A stretch of DNA of 64,000 bases from Callaeas wilsoni. Taxonomy: Eukaryota > Chordata > Aves > Passeriformes > Callaeidae. Shown in pieces: positions 36,608 through 49,097 of this stretch. Made by a program: the position numbers and the translations under genes. Each line of letters starts with the position of its first letter. Position 1 is the stretch's first letter. The stretch covers positions 1-64,000 of the forward strand of contig VWPU01002097.1 of assembly GCA_013398955.1 (NCBI GenBank), written 5' to 3'. The notes beneath the pieces were generated by a model, which ran no database searches, had not been told where the DNA came from, and worked only from the letters and a program-made list of their open reading frames with translations.

Positions 36608-38567
36608 AACAAAAAGGTGATCATTAAAATGTATTTTAATCCATACCATGGTGCATAAAATAAATTCAGATGTGTTTTAAATGTTAATGAGTTCTTAGAT
36701 TTATATATTGCCATTCTCAGTATTATCCTCCCAAAATGGATGCCATGCTTCATCTATGTAAATATAGAGCAAAAATAAAACTGATCCATCATAAGGGAAA
36801 TTAAATTGTCCTTAAAATATAAGGACCTCTGGAAATGATGAGGAAGAGAGAATTCTGACAGTCAGATAGATTAATAGTGTGACAATAAATTAAACATAAA
36901 CCTCCAATCCCAGCTGCTTGTGATCTAATGGTCACTCAGGGACATTGCAGAGTTTTAACATCTGGTGCAAAGAGGGCAAAATTACCACTACACTGGCCTT
37001 TCACCTTCTAAAGACACTGGGATTGCATATGGCACAGTTGCATGTGTGCCAGATGCTCACTTAAAATGTGCAACAAACCCCTCCTAGAAAACCCACACAG
37101 TTTAAGCGACTTTAGAACAAGGTAAATCACAATGATTTTTAAAGAAAACAAAGCACAGTACTACTTTTCCCATATAATATTTCCTACTTTGGAGATCTGC
37201 ACTTAGATAAGAGAGGTACTTGTTTTTCTCCAGGTCAAATGAGAGGGCTGGCCATTAAATCCTAGGAAAAAGCTTTGGAAAGCATTGTATTGTAACAGTC
37301 GGGTCTCTTTAGCACGTTTTCAGTATATCCTTTTCAAATGAAAATGGCTATGCATGAAAGCACAAAGTTGCAATTTAAAAAACTAATGCCACAGCATACA
37401 AAAGTAATGACGTCCAAACCAATAAAAATGTAAATCCAAATATAATGGGAGATTAAATACATAGGGAAATTAACATTAAAGCAACAATTTTATCTTGCAT
37501 ACAATAGATTATATTTTGCTCTTTCTTAACATTTGGGACAAGAAATGTGTCTAAAAGATTGACTGACAATACAATGTAATATATCATTGTGCTCAGTAGT
37601 TCTGCAGCATTTAATCTTTATATAATGGCTTATTTCTGTTCACCACCCAAATTATAACTTGTATCAACATGACACTACTATATCACACTAGAAGTACTTG
37701 CTTTGAATAAGTCTGACCTTCATCAAGAAGCATGGGAATATTACAGGCTTTTGTCTTTTTGTGATTTTCTTTTTCCTTCTTTTCTTAAAGCTGTATGCTT
37801 TTTGGAATATCTCATTACTCAAGGTCTCCTTTATTATTTAGCCAACAATTAACTGCCTTTCTAACTATTAATGCTAATAACTAACTGATTCAGCTCAGGA
37901 AGTAGAAATTTGCTTGACAAAAAACATTCTTAATGACGCCTTCCCAAGCTGAACAAACAGATCCCACCCCTTCAAGTCCATGAGCATTTTGTCCTACATG
38001 GCAGTAGGACTTCATTTCAGACGTGCTTCTGGACAGGCATGACTTCTGTGAGAACTTTATGCACAATTGACTTCATGGAGAAGGTAGTTTAAGACTATGT
38101 AAATCTTTCCAGAAATCGCATAAAAGCTCAATTTGTTTTCTCATTATGAGTTTTATTCTTGTCATTTATTGCAGTATTTGTACAGCACCTTACCTAATGA
38201 AAACACATTGGGCCTAGGTAACCATCTGTAATACCACATTATAAAAAGAAATCCAAACATTTTCTGTTGGTGAAGAACTGCAGCCAATCCTGGGAGTGTT
38301 TGCTTCCATGCCACAGCAGGTGTTAAGACAGGCATTTTGTTAATCATGTCAAATATCTTGCTTCTTGCAAGATTGTGAAATCACCATAACTTTGTTGGCT
38401 CCTCCAAAAGAAAAGATGGATAACCTCATTTTTCACTCTTCCTCCTTTTTGGGGGGAGGAAGATGAGAGTAGGGGGTACCTGTAAGGGGCAGGAAAAAGG
38501 ACTTACAAAACTGTAATTGTTGAATTAGGGACCTTTTAGTAGACAGCAGCCTACACTTTTATTCTGG

Positions 38568-38584
38568 TTTTTTTTTTTTTTTTT
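38568..38584. repeat. Poly(T) run
   Basis: An uninterrupted run of 17 T. It could be the tail of a decayed minus-strand retroposon, but no body is visible on its 3' side. Confidence 0.8.
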
Positions 38585-41500
38585 CCTACTGTGCAAATCA
38601 TAACTCAGAAGCCTTAAAAAAAAAAAGGACATACTTCAAAAACCTTCTTTCCCCAAAAGCCCTAATGCAACACAGCACACATGAAAAGTGGGCCTACTAG
38701 ACCCAGTAACTGTGAGTCAAACCCAATTTTGTTACAGATGTACTGTAGTCAATCTCTAATTCCGAACATTAGTGAGTACAGCTCAATAGAGCACTTCTCT
38801 GCATCGCCATCAAAAATAGTGCAGGCATAGAACTACCTCACACTGCTAAGCTGTTTACCACATGTTTATCACTGTGGGCCACCGTTTCCTCAAAATCAAA
38901 GATGGAGACTTCGGTATTGATAAGACAGAGGTAATCATTGATCAAATCGTGATTTTACAATTATAGTGCGTTGCTCTCTGAGATCTTGCAGCACTGTCTT
39001 GCATTTAACATTTTAAAATTTGTATGCTCAATAGAAAGTGTCATACAACTGAAGGTAAAAATTTGCATAATGTATTTGTCAAACTGGAAGACATTTAAAC
39101 TGACTCCCAAGTTTACTACCCAATATTTGAAATCACTCAGTTAGAATCCCACTATAGTACTTGGGTTTCCTCAGCAAGAACATATCCTGACCTGAACTGC
39201 AAAAGAAAAGAACTTTGAATTGAAAATAGGAAGGGAAGGGGCTATTACAGCAATTAAAACCAAACAAGATTTTACCATCTCTTGTTGGGTTTTATTTTAA
39301 TCTCGTTTTGTGGTTTCTTGTGGAATCATATTACTAAGGGAATGCTTTGCATATGAGCTAAACGCATGAGACAACATCTGGATGTTACATTCCACCTAAT
39401 AGCATTTCCAGAAATGGGCTGTTGAGATGAATCTCCCTCATGGTGAGACTCTCTCCATTTTATTTTAATATTGGGCTTCTGTTTCAAAATGCCTGGGCAA
39501 ACAGCATCCACATATGAGTTGAAGGATGCAGAACAAGGTAGCAAGTTTTCTCCTTCTATGTTTGTGCTATATTAGAGAAAAATAGATCTACACCACAGTT
39601 AGTGTACTGTAGTGCACCTCAAGAGAGGTGACAAATGTTAGTGAAGTTCTAATATCAAGCACTTTTGCTTAGCCTTTTGACTTCCACGTGCCTCACCAAA
39701 TCTGCAGAACATAAAAAAAAAATTTGAATGCTTAAAAAACCCAAAAACGAATAGACTACATACCCTGAATGACATAATGCTTCAAAACAGACAGCAAAAT
39801 GAGAAGATGTCCAACTAGTTGCACTTTCTCACTCAGGCTGCTGCAAATATTTGGTCAATTTTTATGCCATTATGGCTGTTCTACCAGAAAACAATGACAA
39901 CTTTATGATTTTCTAAGCTACTCCTTGTATACCTAAGCTTTCAGGTACACAATGTGTTTCCAAAAACTACTATCTTATAATAATTTATAGTCCCTTTGAA
40001 ATATTTTTTCAATATAAATACTAGAAGTAATTTAATGCTTTAAGGGGTTACTAATACTCCTCAGTTTGGGTTTTCAGGTTTTTTTATAATTACTGAGTTT
40101 ACTTTAACCTCCATACATAGATATTTCCACGATGAAAACACAGATATTCAGTATTTCAGAAAAGTAAATCAGGGAGCAGAGAGTACAAATGCTAGAATAG
40201 AAAAAACAGAAATAATGTCATTTGGGCTTGACAGCAGCTTCCTCACTTACGGACCTCAAGGCACTTGATTTTGATGTTCCTGTTGGAACATGACCGAGTG
40301 ACTAACCAGCACCTTTTCAGCCATAGTCTGAAAAGTACTGGGGGATCAGGGATCACAAGGAAACCAAACACAAACCCACAGTGCATTATAAAATAATTTC
40401 TATCTGTCATCTGAATATGGAAGGATAACATTGAAATATGGAGAGGTTAAGGATGCGATATGTGAACAGACTATCTATATGCCTTCATATCTCATATTTA
40501 GCTGCAATATTATTTTCAAACACTTCAAACTTTCCTTTTTATTGCTGCTTATATTGCCATTGGGTATCCAAATCTTTACTACAGTCAACATGGCACACCT
40601 GAACAGAGAAAGACAGCGTTTGTCAAAGCTTGGGCAAAAAAAAGAAAAAGAAGAATTAAAAGGTGCTGTGCTAGCTGAGATGCATGTAAGAACCTGGAAG
40701 AGAATTTTAGGTACGTGTGTGAAAAGCAATTACTAGACTTAGGTACAAACAGGTGATCGCAACAAAGAGCTACCATGGCTTCAGGAGCTATTGTTTGTTA
40801 GCTGAGGAATAATGCCTGAGCACACACAAACTCCCAGCCTGCTCCAAGCACAAAGGCTGGTGTTCTCACCACGGGACGTGCACCAGCAGGCCTGCACTCA
40901 GCCTGACACAAGGCTCACTCCTGACCTCTCAGCTAGGAATGATCTGTCACTGACATGAAAACATCTTGTTAGAGCTTGTGCGTTCTTGCGGGCACACTTA
41001 AGTACATCCCCTTGATCTTTGAGGTACCTAGCTGATTTCTGCAAGAAAAAACAAAACAATCACATCAGAGGTGTCTCAAAGCTGCTCATTTGCCATACAC
41101 AGGTCAATTTGACCTGAACCCAGAGTACCAACACATTTGTCTTTGAATTGGCACCCTCAGCTGTATGAATACTAAAATCACAAGGAAGAAGAGAGCTGTT
41201 GAAAACAAGATGTTTTACTTTGGGTGCTCCTGACTTCTTTATAATCATAGGAAAGTAAAACATTTCAAAATTAAAACTAGTTCATGTGGGAAAGCTGGTC
41301 TTTCATTATCGCTTTTATTTTAATAAACAAAAAAAGTGATGGTCTATCTTTTTCTTCTTATTTGCCCTCAGATTAACTGCTGGGAGTTCATTTGCAAACA
41401 CTGTACATGAATTTGGGAACTTCTGGCACAGATTAAGTGATTTTTTTAAGAAATGAAGGAGCATTGGCAAAATTCACTTACACATTCCGCTTGCATATAG

Positions 41501-43723
41501 TAATGCCATCAATAATACATGCCCAGAGACTTTTGGGTTTCTATTTTATGCAGAATGAATAATCACTTCTGGTATATTTATTGCAATCAGGATATTTTAG
41601 AAGAGAAACTTTTCATAGTTCCATTACCAATGTCAAAGTAAAACTTTTTTTCAGGGGCTGGTGGGGAATGCCAATATTGGACAAACCAATCATTTCACCA
41701 AAGTGAGACAAAATGTAAGGTTTTCATTATTAAAAATGGTTATCAAATATTTGTCAGGTAGGAACAACATCAGTCTAGGCTGCATGAAAAGCCACACAGG
41801 GAGACAGAGGGGCCTGGGATCCCGGCCTCAGGAATGCAGCTGATGTTGACTGCCTGGCACCTGGAGAGGAGCACGGTGCTGCAGGTGTTCCAGAAGCCAG
41901 TCTGGATGCCCACCAGGTCCAAGTATCCAGACAAGTCAACTAAAACAAGTTTGGTGAACCAGTGAGCATGACAAACAGCAAAGCCGTCTAGGATGCCTGG
42001 ATCTCGTGTTACAGTGCATTATCTTAAATTTTTTTCTTTCTCCTTTCCATTTGACCTTTTTGTAGTTCTTCTCAGAGGCCTACCAGCTTTTGCTGGTACG
42101 GATTGTTCCCAGGGCCCAGCCAACCCCTGCTCCCCCCACCCCTCAACAAAAAGACAGCATCCTGAAAACTTAGTCTTAAAAAGAAAAAGTAAATGACATG
42201 AACAACAACCACCTGGCCTTGTCAGAGGTGAAGCTACTTGGAGGTCTGTGCCTTCCAGTCCTGCAGCAGCACAGACCTGTTCTGGGCAGTGCTTTGGCCC
42301 AGGCTGAGCCCCGTCTGAGCAGCAGCTCCCAGAAATGTACCTGTCTTCCACTGCAGAACTCACAGGGTGGGGAGTTTTCACCTCCTTGACACACAGAAGG
42401 GAAATACCATCACACATCAAGAATAAATACATGCATTTGAAATGTAAAGCTGTCCAGCACACTGGCTGTTGGGACCGTCAGTCTCCAACACTCATTTCTT
42501 GGCCTAAACAGAAAACAAGTTAAGCTGGATCCTAGGCTTGGCCTTCATAATTTTGCACACCTTACAATCACCACTTCATTTGAGTTTCTAACTTCATATA
42601 GCTCATTAGCACTAATATTTATTTTAAATGCTTTATTGAAAGCAGCTTATCTTAAAGGTGTTTACAGTCAAGTTTATTTTCAGTGCACGATATTAACTCT
42701 ATGGATGATTATTCAGATGTTAGTCACAAAATTTGTCCTAAGCCCCTTAAGTCCTGGACAACTATCTTAAGTTTGAGGTAAACAGAGAATCTGAAAGTTT
42801 CAGCATGTTTGCCTGTGGAGTAGAGCATGAAGAAATTACTTCTAGCACATAGACCATACTATATATAAAGTATCCATAAATAATGGCCTGAAGTATTTTA
42901 ATTATCATTTATGATTCTTAATATTACTGATTTCCTGGTGCCTTCTTCAATCTTCTGCTTTGTAAACCAAGTACCATTTCTTCCAGTCTAAACCCTGCTT
43001 ACTAGCACTGAGACCAATATTTGGCCATTAAGTTCTGAAAGATTAAAAATACTTTATATGAGTGAATTTCCCTTCAAGAAAGAAAGAACCCTCAATCAGT
43101 AACAAACCTGGAAGGAGTTATGTAGGAGGCCTGTGTGTTAACCAGAAACAGACATCAGAAGTCTTGCAGCTGCTTGTATACATGAGATTACTTTATGATC
43201 AGCAGTAATTTTTATTCATAGAGGTTACTTCCCAACAGACAAATGAATTAAAGAAAATTGCATTCTGTTCACTACTCTTCTTCTACTATTGAATTCAAGA
43301 AATTCCATCTTTATCTGCTGACGTACTTCCAAAACAAAAAAAAAAAATCCTAAGAGTATTAACATCCAAACCTCAAAAATTTTCCTTTTCCTAATGTCCT
43401 GACCCCATACGGAGGCTGATTTAATGTAAACTAAATACGTAAGTAATAACTATAATAAGTCTTCAACCATCAAGTAATGTTAAAAAAAGAATTTTAAAAA
43501 AATCAGGAATTAAATAATTTCATTTGATTGTTTTCATGAGAACCTAACATCTGTATCATGGGAAAAACAAAAAACCACAAATGTGCACTCTGGGAAGTAT
43601 TTCCAAAGTCAGTGATAACCTAAACAGCAGTGCACAATTATTTAGGGCTGTCTTTAAGCCTCAATAGTGAAGTTATTTAAAAATAATTTTTCCTCAGTGC
43701 ACCTTCTGGATCTTTTGCTCATT

Positions 43724-43742
43724 AAAAAAAAAAAAAAAAAAA
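43724..43742. repeat. Poly(A) run
   Basis: An uninterrupted run of 19 A in unique sequence; no AATAAA signal or recognisable retroposed body lies immediately upstream. Confidence 0.8.
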
Positions 43743-44967
43743 TTGTTCTTATAACCTGTTTGTTCCTGCAACATTATTCATGTTCTTTACAAACGAATAT
43801 TTTGGATACCCTACCTGTAGTATTTCTAATGCTGGTAGTCTTGGCCATTTGGGGGGTTTAATTTGTTAAAATCAGAGTTAGTTTTGTGAGTTTTTAAAAT
43901 TTATATGTTCTTCCTGGGGAAAAAAAAAAATCAGCAGGAAAGGTTTATAATGAAGATTTTTTCAGTGAAAAATATTCTTTTGCCTTCAAAATCTATATCT
44001 GATAAGAATCAAGTAATAACTTGGCTTTTTAGAAGAATTTCTTGTATGTGTTCTTTAGCACAAATCCACAGTCAAGTACATATTTACCAAGTTTTAGCAC
44101 AGCCTTTACCATGGAGTAACACTTTCTACAGATGTACGAAGTTATTTTATACGTATTTTATCATGTTCCAACTTCCTATAGAGAAAAAGAAAACCAATAC
44201 CAACGTTCCTAAACAATGTAATTTTCTCAGGTTTAAAATGTCCTTCATCACAGACAGAAGATGATGACCAGCAGCAGACTAGCAGAGATAAGGATGGAAC
44301 ATTTCCACATTCAGCAAGCAGCAAGAATATTCAGTCTCTAGGTGTTTCATTACTGGCATCCATAAAATTTGAGGAGAGCATGAAAGGTGGCACAGAAAAA
44401 ACAGAAGAAAGGCAAGACAAAGGTGCTTACTATGATCACTAATTTTTGCTATTTTTCTACACGTCAGACACTGCACAGGCAAATGTGCACCAAGATCGAC
44501 AAAAAGGGGGAGAGAAAAAAAAAATTCAGACGCAGGTCTGTGGGAGATGAGCACTCTCAGTATTGTACAGCTCTAGGCTGCACAAGACACCTCAGCTTGG
44601 CGGTTTCCTCTGCTGCTGGGGAAGTTGAAAGGCTGTGATCGCCTCTGAAGTAATAGATAATTGCTTGAATACATAGAGGGGGAGCTGCATTGTACAGATG
44701 TTTCCTCCTGGAGAACTACTAGGGCCAAGCAACGTGTTAACTAGGTGCTCAAAATGGCCAGACACCCAAAACAATGTCATATTTGGTTTCTCAAAGGGAA
44801 TGCATGCTTGGAATGCTCCAAGAGTCTCTTCCAAACTTTGGCCTCACTCATTGTCTTGAAGTCCATTTTCCAGTCGTAAGCCATGTCTAACATGAGGAAC
44901 ATTCCCCCAGAGGTTAATAGGATTTCTCTTCTGACCAACTGCATACACAGGCTGAATGAAATGAAGA

Positions 44968-44986
44968 TTTTTTTTTTTTTTTTTTT
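44968..44986. repeat. Poly(T) run
   Basis: An uninterrupted run of 19 T without recognisable flanking repeat. Confidence 0.8.
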
Positions 44987-45403
44987 GCATAATGTCTAAT
45001 CCAAAACATACTTTCACATCAAGTCATGAACTGAGCTCTGTGCTACCTGTACTTTCTTAAGCCAAATTATAAACCACTTTCTGCAGCTATATTCCATGTC
45101 ATTTGGCATAAGCCTGCAGCTGTGAAACTTTCCTGATCCTTCCCTGCAAAGCAAGACATTTTAATGAACTGATATCTCATCATCTCTAAAGGGGGATATC
45201 AGAAGCTGTCTTAAACTCTCTCTTCTTGGCAATAAGCCTGCTTTTTAAGCTTGAAAACTTGGCTTCATCAAGTACAGTCCAGCATTGTTTTAATTTCCTG
45301 CTTAGCTCCTTTAAGAGATTTCTATGAAAATAAGTTAATAAATGAAGAAACAATTTGCAGCAAAACTTACACAATTAATACAAGAATTTCCTTTTGTGTA
45401 CAA

Positions 45404-45474
45404 CCTCACAGGGGAAGCCCTTACATAGATATAGCTTTCAAATAACTTCAAATCGAAAAACTTCCCCTGTGAGG
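45404..45474. repeat. Inverted repeat with perfect 14-bp arms
   Basis: CCTCACAGGGGAAG at 45404-45417 is matched exactly by its reverse complement CTTCCCCTGTGAGG at 45461-45474, with 43 bp between them that do not pair well. The arms are GC-richer than their AT-rich surroundings. It might be the ends of a very small or internally deleted DNA transposon, or a chance hairpin. No flanking 8-bp or TA duplication is evident. Confidence 0.6.
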
Positions 45475-48229
45475 GCTAATTGGTTATTTGAGCAACTAAT
45501 TGTACACATGACAGGAATAGGCTGCTTTATTTAAAATTAGTAGGTGTAGCCAACATACTTCAAGTACCATGAGTGTGTTTCTAACAGCACAAAAGTAATT
45601 TTAATTTTAAATTCTTCCCTCACCTAGATTCGGTTGTAGTAAGCAGTCATCAATAAAATGTACTGCAGAACCTGTTGTTTTCTACAGTTGTTAGGAGTCC
45701 CTTTGTTTTGCATAAAGAAAATGAACTGTCATAACTGGGCACAAACAAGATCTCCTATAAAGCAGAAACACAGGCATTAGGCATGGAGTTGTTCAGTAAA
45801 TATCATTAAATCCAGAGGCTTAGATCAAACACCTCTCAACTATAAGTGCAGGAAACGATCAGTTAAAGTTTAAAAAAAAACCCTGAAGAACTCTGGCAAG
45901 GTACAGTAAAAACTGTTTCACTTATTGTACACAATGAGAAAAGCCTAATTGCTTTACATTCAGGCTAAAAAAAGGTGGTTTTTTTATTCCTTTGGTGGAC
46001 ATGAATCAGAGCTCTTTGCAAAAGCTTATGAAGATGGTGCTCCTGGGTTCCCTCTGTAACCAGGACAGAAACATCCCTAATCGTGTCCTAGAGAGCTTCT
46101 CTCCAGCTGCTTTGAAAGAGATGAATCCCACCCTTAGTGGCCATTAAGCACTTCCTCGAGTGGAATGACCTCCTGCACCAGGAGCAGCCCGGCCTCCCGG
46201 TGTGAGCTGCGGGACCTGCACCAGGTGGGGCACAGAGAACACACCAAACTCCGAACTCTCCTCCCAAAACAAAAGCTAGGCTGAAGTCAGCGATTAAAGC
46301 CAAGGGTGATGTATGAGGAGGAGCCTGCACCTCAGGTCTCTGGTAGTAGTTACCACAGTAATAGAAATTGCAGCAGTGTCCGAGATAGACTCAAGTAGTC
46401 TTGCAAATAATTTTCCCTGCTAGGAACAAGGAATTCAGGCACATTAAAGGCTGTTCTGTGATATAAAAAGATCTTCCTTATTATACAATATTTGAATGGA
46501 AAGGCAGCAATGTAACATGCAATCACACATGACATGACTTACTGTTCTGCCACACAAAAATCCCCATTAGCAGCACCACACGGAAGACCATCAGAGCTGT
46601 TCGTTAATTTTTTTTTTTTTTTTTTTTTAATTTGGACATCAGCCGCCACCATGGACCGATAAGGATTTCCAAGACAGGTTCCCAAACCCCAGTCTCTCTC
46701 TGTTGCCAGAGTTATTTCTGTGAATACAGATGGCAGTACGAGACTGCATTTTGCCCTCTTTTCTACTATATGTATATATACTACCTCCATCTGGTACAGA
46801 AATTAGAGTATAAATGTTATTAACTGAAGTGCAGCAAGGCGACTGTGAACAAGACTCCAGTGGTTTAAGTATCAAAGTCTGCCACTGCTGAGTGTGATCT
46901 GACCCTATGATAAAAGAGGCCTTGGTTCCTTCTGGGGTTATGGAGTTCAGCAGTTTTTCATATCACAGTTTCTAGTCTTTCCCAGAGCACTGATTTTAAA
47001 CAGAGGAAACATTACATCTGATATTGTGCTTATCACTCTAGCAACATCCCTTTGATAAGCACCTTAGCCTTGAAAAGAATAACAAAGTAAAAAGTTGAAT
47101 AGTATAGAATTTATAATATTGTCTGGCTATAACACAACATTTTAAGCCATAGAAGCATGGTTTAAAAAATAAGAAGGAATTTTACTTAGGCAAAGATCAT
47201 AACTGCTTCATTTTCCTTAAAATATCACACAAAGTTCAAGTAGAATTGAAATAGAAGCTATAAGAGAACTCTCAATGGAAACCACAAAGAGCCAAACAGA
47301 AACAAGAAAATTACTGTGCATACTCCAGCTTGTTGTACAGATGCCCATGAAAAACACCCTTTTATGGTAGTTGTTATCTAAAAGTAGTGCTACTTCAAGA
47401 TGTCACAATTGCTTTTGTTGGAGTGTACTCTTGCACTTTGGAAAATACATAAAGACAATTTATCAGTACGTTCTCCTATATTTCACTGTTCTAACAAAGT
47501 CTTTGGCATTTTGACTGAAAAAAACAGCAGGAATGAAAAAACCCAAACATACCACTGCATATAAATCTATGGAAAAATATGTAATCTATGGAAAAAAAAA
47601 AAAGGATATTCTAGAGTGATTTAGACATTCAAGGTCACATGGTAAAAATCCGCAGCCATCCAAACTGGGTGTAATTGAGCTTATCCAAATCAGCTTTATA
47701 GAAAAAGTCAAACAGGACTCCAAAAAATCTGTTTAAAAAAAAAAAAAGCTTACTGCATACATTATGGTAATCCTTCACACAATGTGTGATCTTCTATTCT
47801 CCTATCAGATACAGAGGATAATTATTTATTCAGACAAGGAACAATGCACAATTGCAAAAGAAGACAAATATTTAAGTTCTCAGCCCCTTACATATAAACC
47901 TGCCTATCAGGTTGTATCCTTGATTTAGAACAAGATCAACTTGCTTTAGGTTCTGCTCAACCCACGCTAAAATTACTTGATAATAAGGCAGTAATTTGTT
48001 TGCCTGTTCAGCATTTTAAGAGAGATTAATCTGCTAGTGACATTTAATGGAAATTAAATCACAGGCATATTACAGGATAATTGGGAAGCATCAAAGGAAT
48101 TGCTCAACTATAGTCATGCACATCCTGTTCTTCAAAATTACAGTACCAGAGACTTGTCAGAGTATTTTTAAATTTCTCTGTGAGGAGAATGCAGTAGAAT
48201 TTAGTGCCTAAAGGTTATAACAGTAAGTG
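45475..48229. other. Non-genic DNA with a GC-richer patch
   Basis: No gene recognised. The patch at about 46.04-46.33 kb is GC-richer, with a few CpG and an 80-codon minus-strand frame, but gives no recognisable product. Two copies of ATCTATGGAAAAA stand close together at about 47.57-47.60 kb. Confidence 0.45.
46608..46628. repeat. Poly(T) run
   Basis: An uninterrupted run of 21 T, the longest pure T tract in the window. Confidence 0.85.
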
Positions 48230-48573
48230 ACTATTGAAGACCAAAATACAGAGCACAGCTTGCAGCTGGCTGCTCCACGAAGCAGCAGGACAACTGCTGA
48301 GGGAAGTGGGCAGTGTGTCCACCCTCCTGCTGGAGCGGGATGGGGAGCACGGCCAGCTCCCAGCAGAGCCAAGGCCAGGCACATTCTGCACGGACACCAC
48401 ACTGTTGTTGAGCCCTTGGTGTTCTCATTCTGTCTCACCAAGGACATTCCAGTTTTTTGAGTGGTTTAAACAGTTAAATGGTCTAGTTTATGTTGTAATA
48501 AAACTTGACCTGTTAGTGTTTGAAAGCATTTTGGCCAATCTCAGGGCTGCTTGACTAAAAAAAAAAAAAAAAA
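48230..48573 (+). other. Possible poly(A)-tailed retroposed insertion
   Basis: A GC-richer body at about 48.24-48.42 kb is followed by AT-rich sequence with a polyadenylation-like AATAAA at 48497-48502 and a pure 17-A run at 48557-48573. This order (body, AATAAA, poly-A) is what a processed retrocopy or non-autonomous retroposon leaves. Against it, the signal-to-tail distance of about 55 bp is longer than usual, no flanking target-site duplication was found, and I recognise no parent gene; frames of 77 and 106 codons across the body are unremarkable. Confidence 0.2.
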
Positions 48574-48990
48574 TCTAACACAGGCTTTTCCACAGTTATT
48601 AACTCTTTCATAACAAGAAGTCTACCTTTGCAAACCCGAAGTCTATGTAATATAGGCTGCTGATACTTTTATCTCCTTCACATCTTCAGATAAACAGACC
48701 CTTCTGAAATTTCAGTTGAAAAAGACACAAAAGACTATGTATTTAATTACCCACCTCCTGAAAATGATTTGCAGTCATCTCAAAACACAGAAACTTGATA
48801 CAGGTCTCTTTGATACCCTTGATTATTAACAGAGAACAGTTTTCAATCCTGATTAAATAATGAAGCAGATCTGAGACAAGCCTGAGACAAACTTTAAAAC
48901 ATAGTGAATCTCAGGTACATGAGAAAAACGTCGACAATTGTTTGGGCCCCGTTTTCCATTTGCACATGATTGTTTTAATACCTCCATAAT
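48574..48990. other. Non-genic AT-rich DNA, nothing recognised
   Basis: Unique sequence with no frame, repeat or motif that I can support. Confidence 0.5.
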
Positions 48991-48991
48991 A

Positions 48992-49023
<32 letters not shown>

Positions 49024-49097
49024 AAAAACAAAAAAAAGAAAAAAAAAAAAAAAAACAAAAAAAACCAAAAAAAACACCACCAAAAAAACCCCCAACA
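48991..49097. repeat. Long A-rich tract grading into A+C
   Basis: About 107 bp with 20 A at the start, then A runs broken by single G or C, ending in ACACCACC and ACCCCC words. The Lys-rich and Phe-rich frames that cross it are products of the tract. It may be an expanded and decayed poly(A) tail; no retroposon body is recognised upstream. Confidence 0.85.

Larger units (their letters stand above)
35606..45403. other. Non-genic AT-rich DNA, nothing clearly recognised
   Basis: Nearly 10 kb of mainly unique sequence. Frames up to 147 codons (42019-42462, minus) have no recognisable domains. Somewhat more GC-rich patches at 41.79-42.00 and 42.06-42.40 kb show no recognisable gene or repeat. The stretch 37.48-37.88 kb is rich in unique AT words such as TTAATGCTAATAAC and could be conserved non-coding DNA. 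T/G, T and A tracts are listed separately. Confidence 0.5.

Noticed and set aside
42019..42462. 147-codon minus-strand open frame in a GC-richer patch
   Set aside because: Several overlapping frames on both strands are open to a similar degree, which points to low stop density rather than coding.
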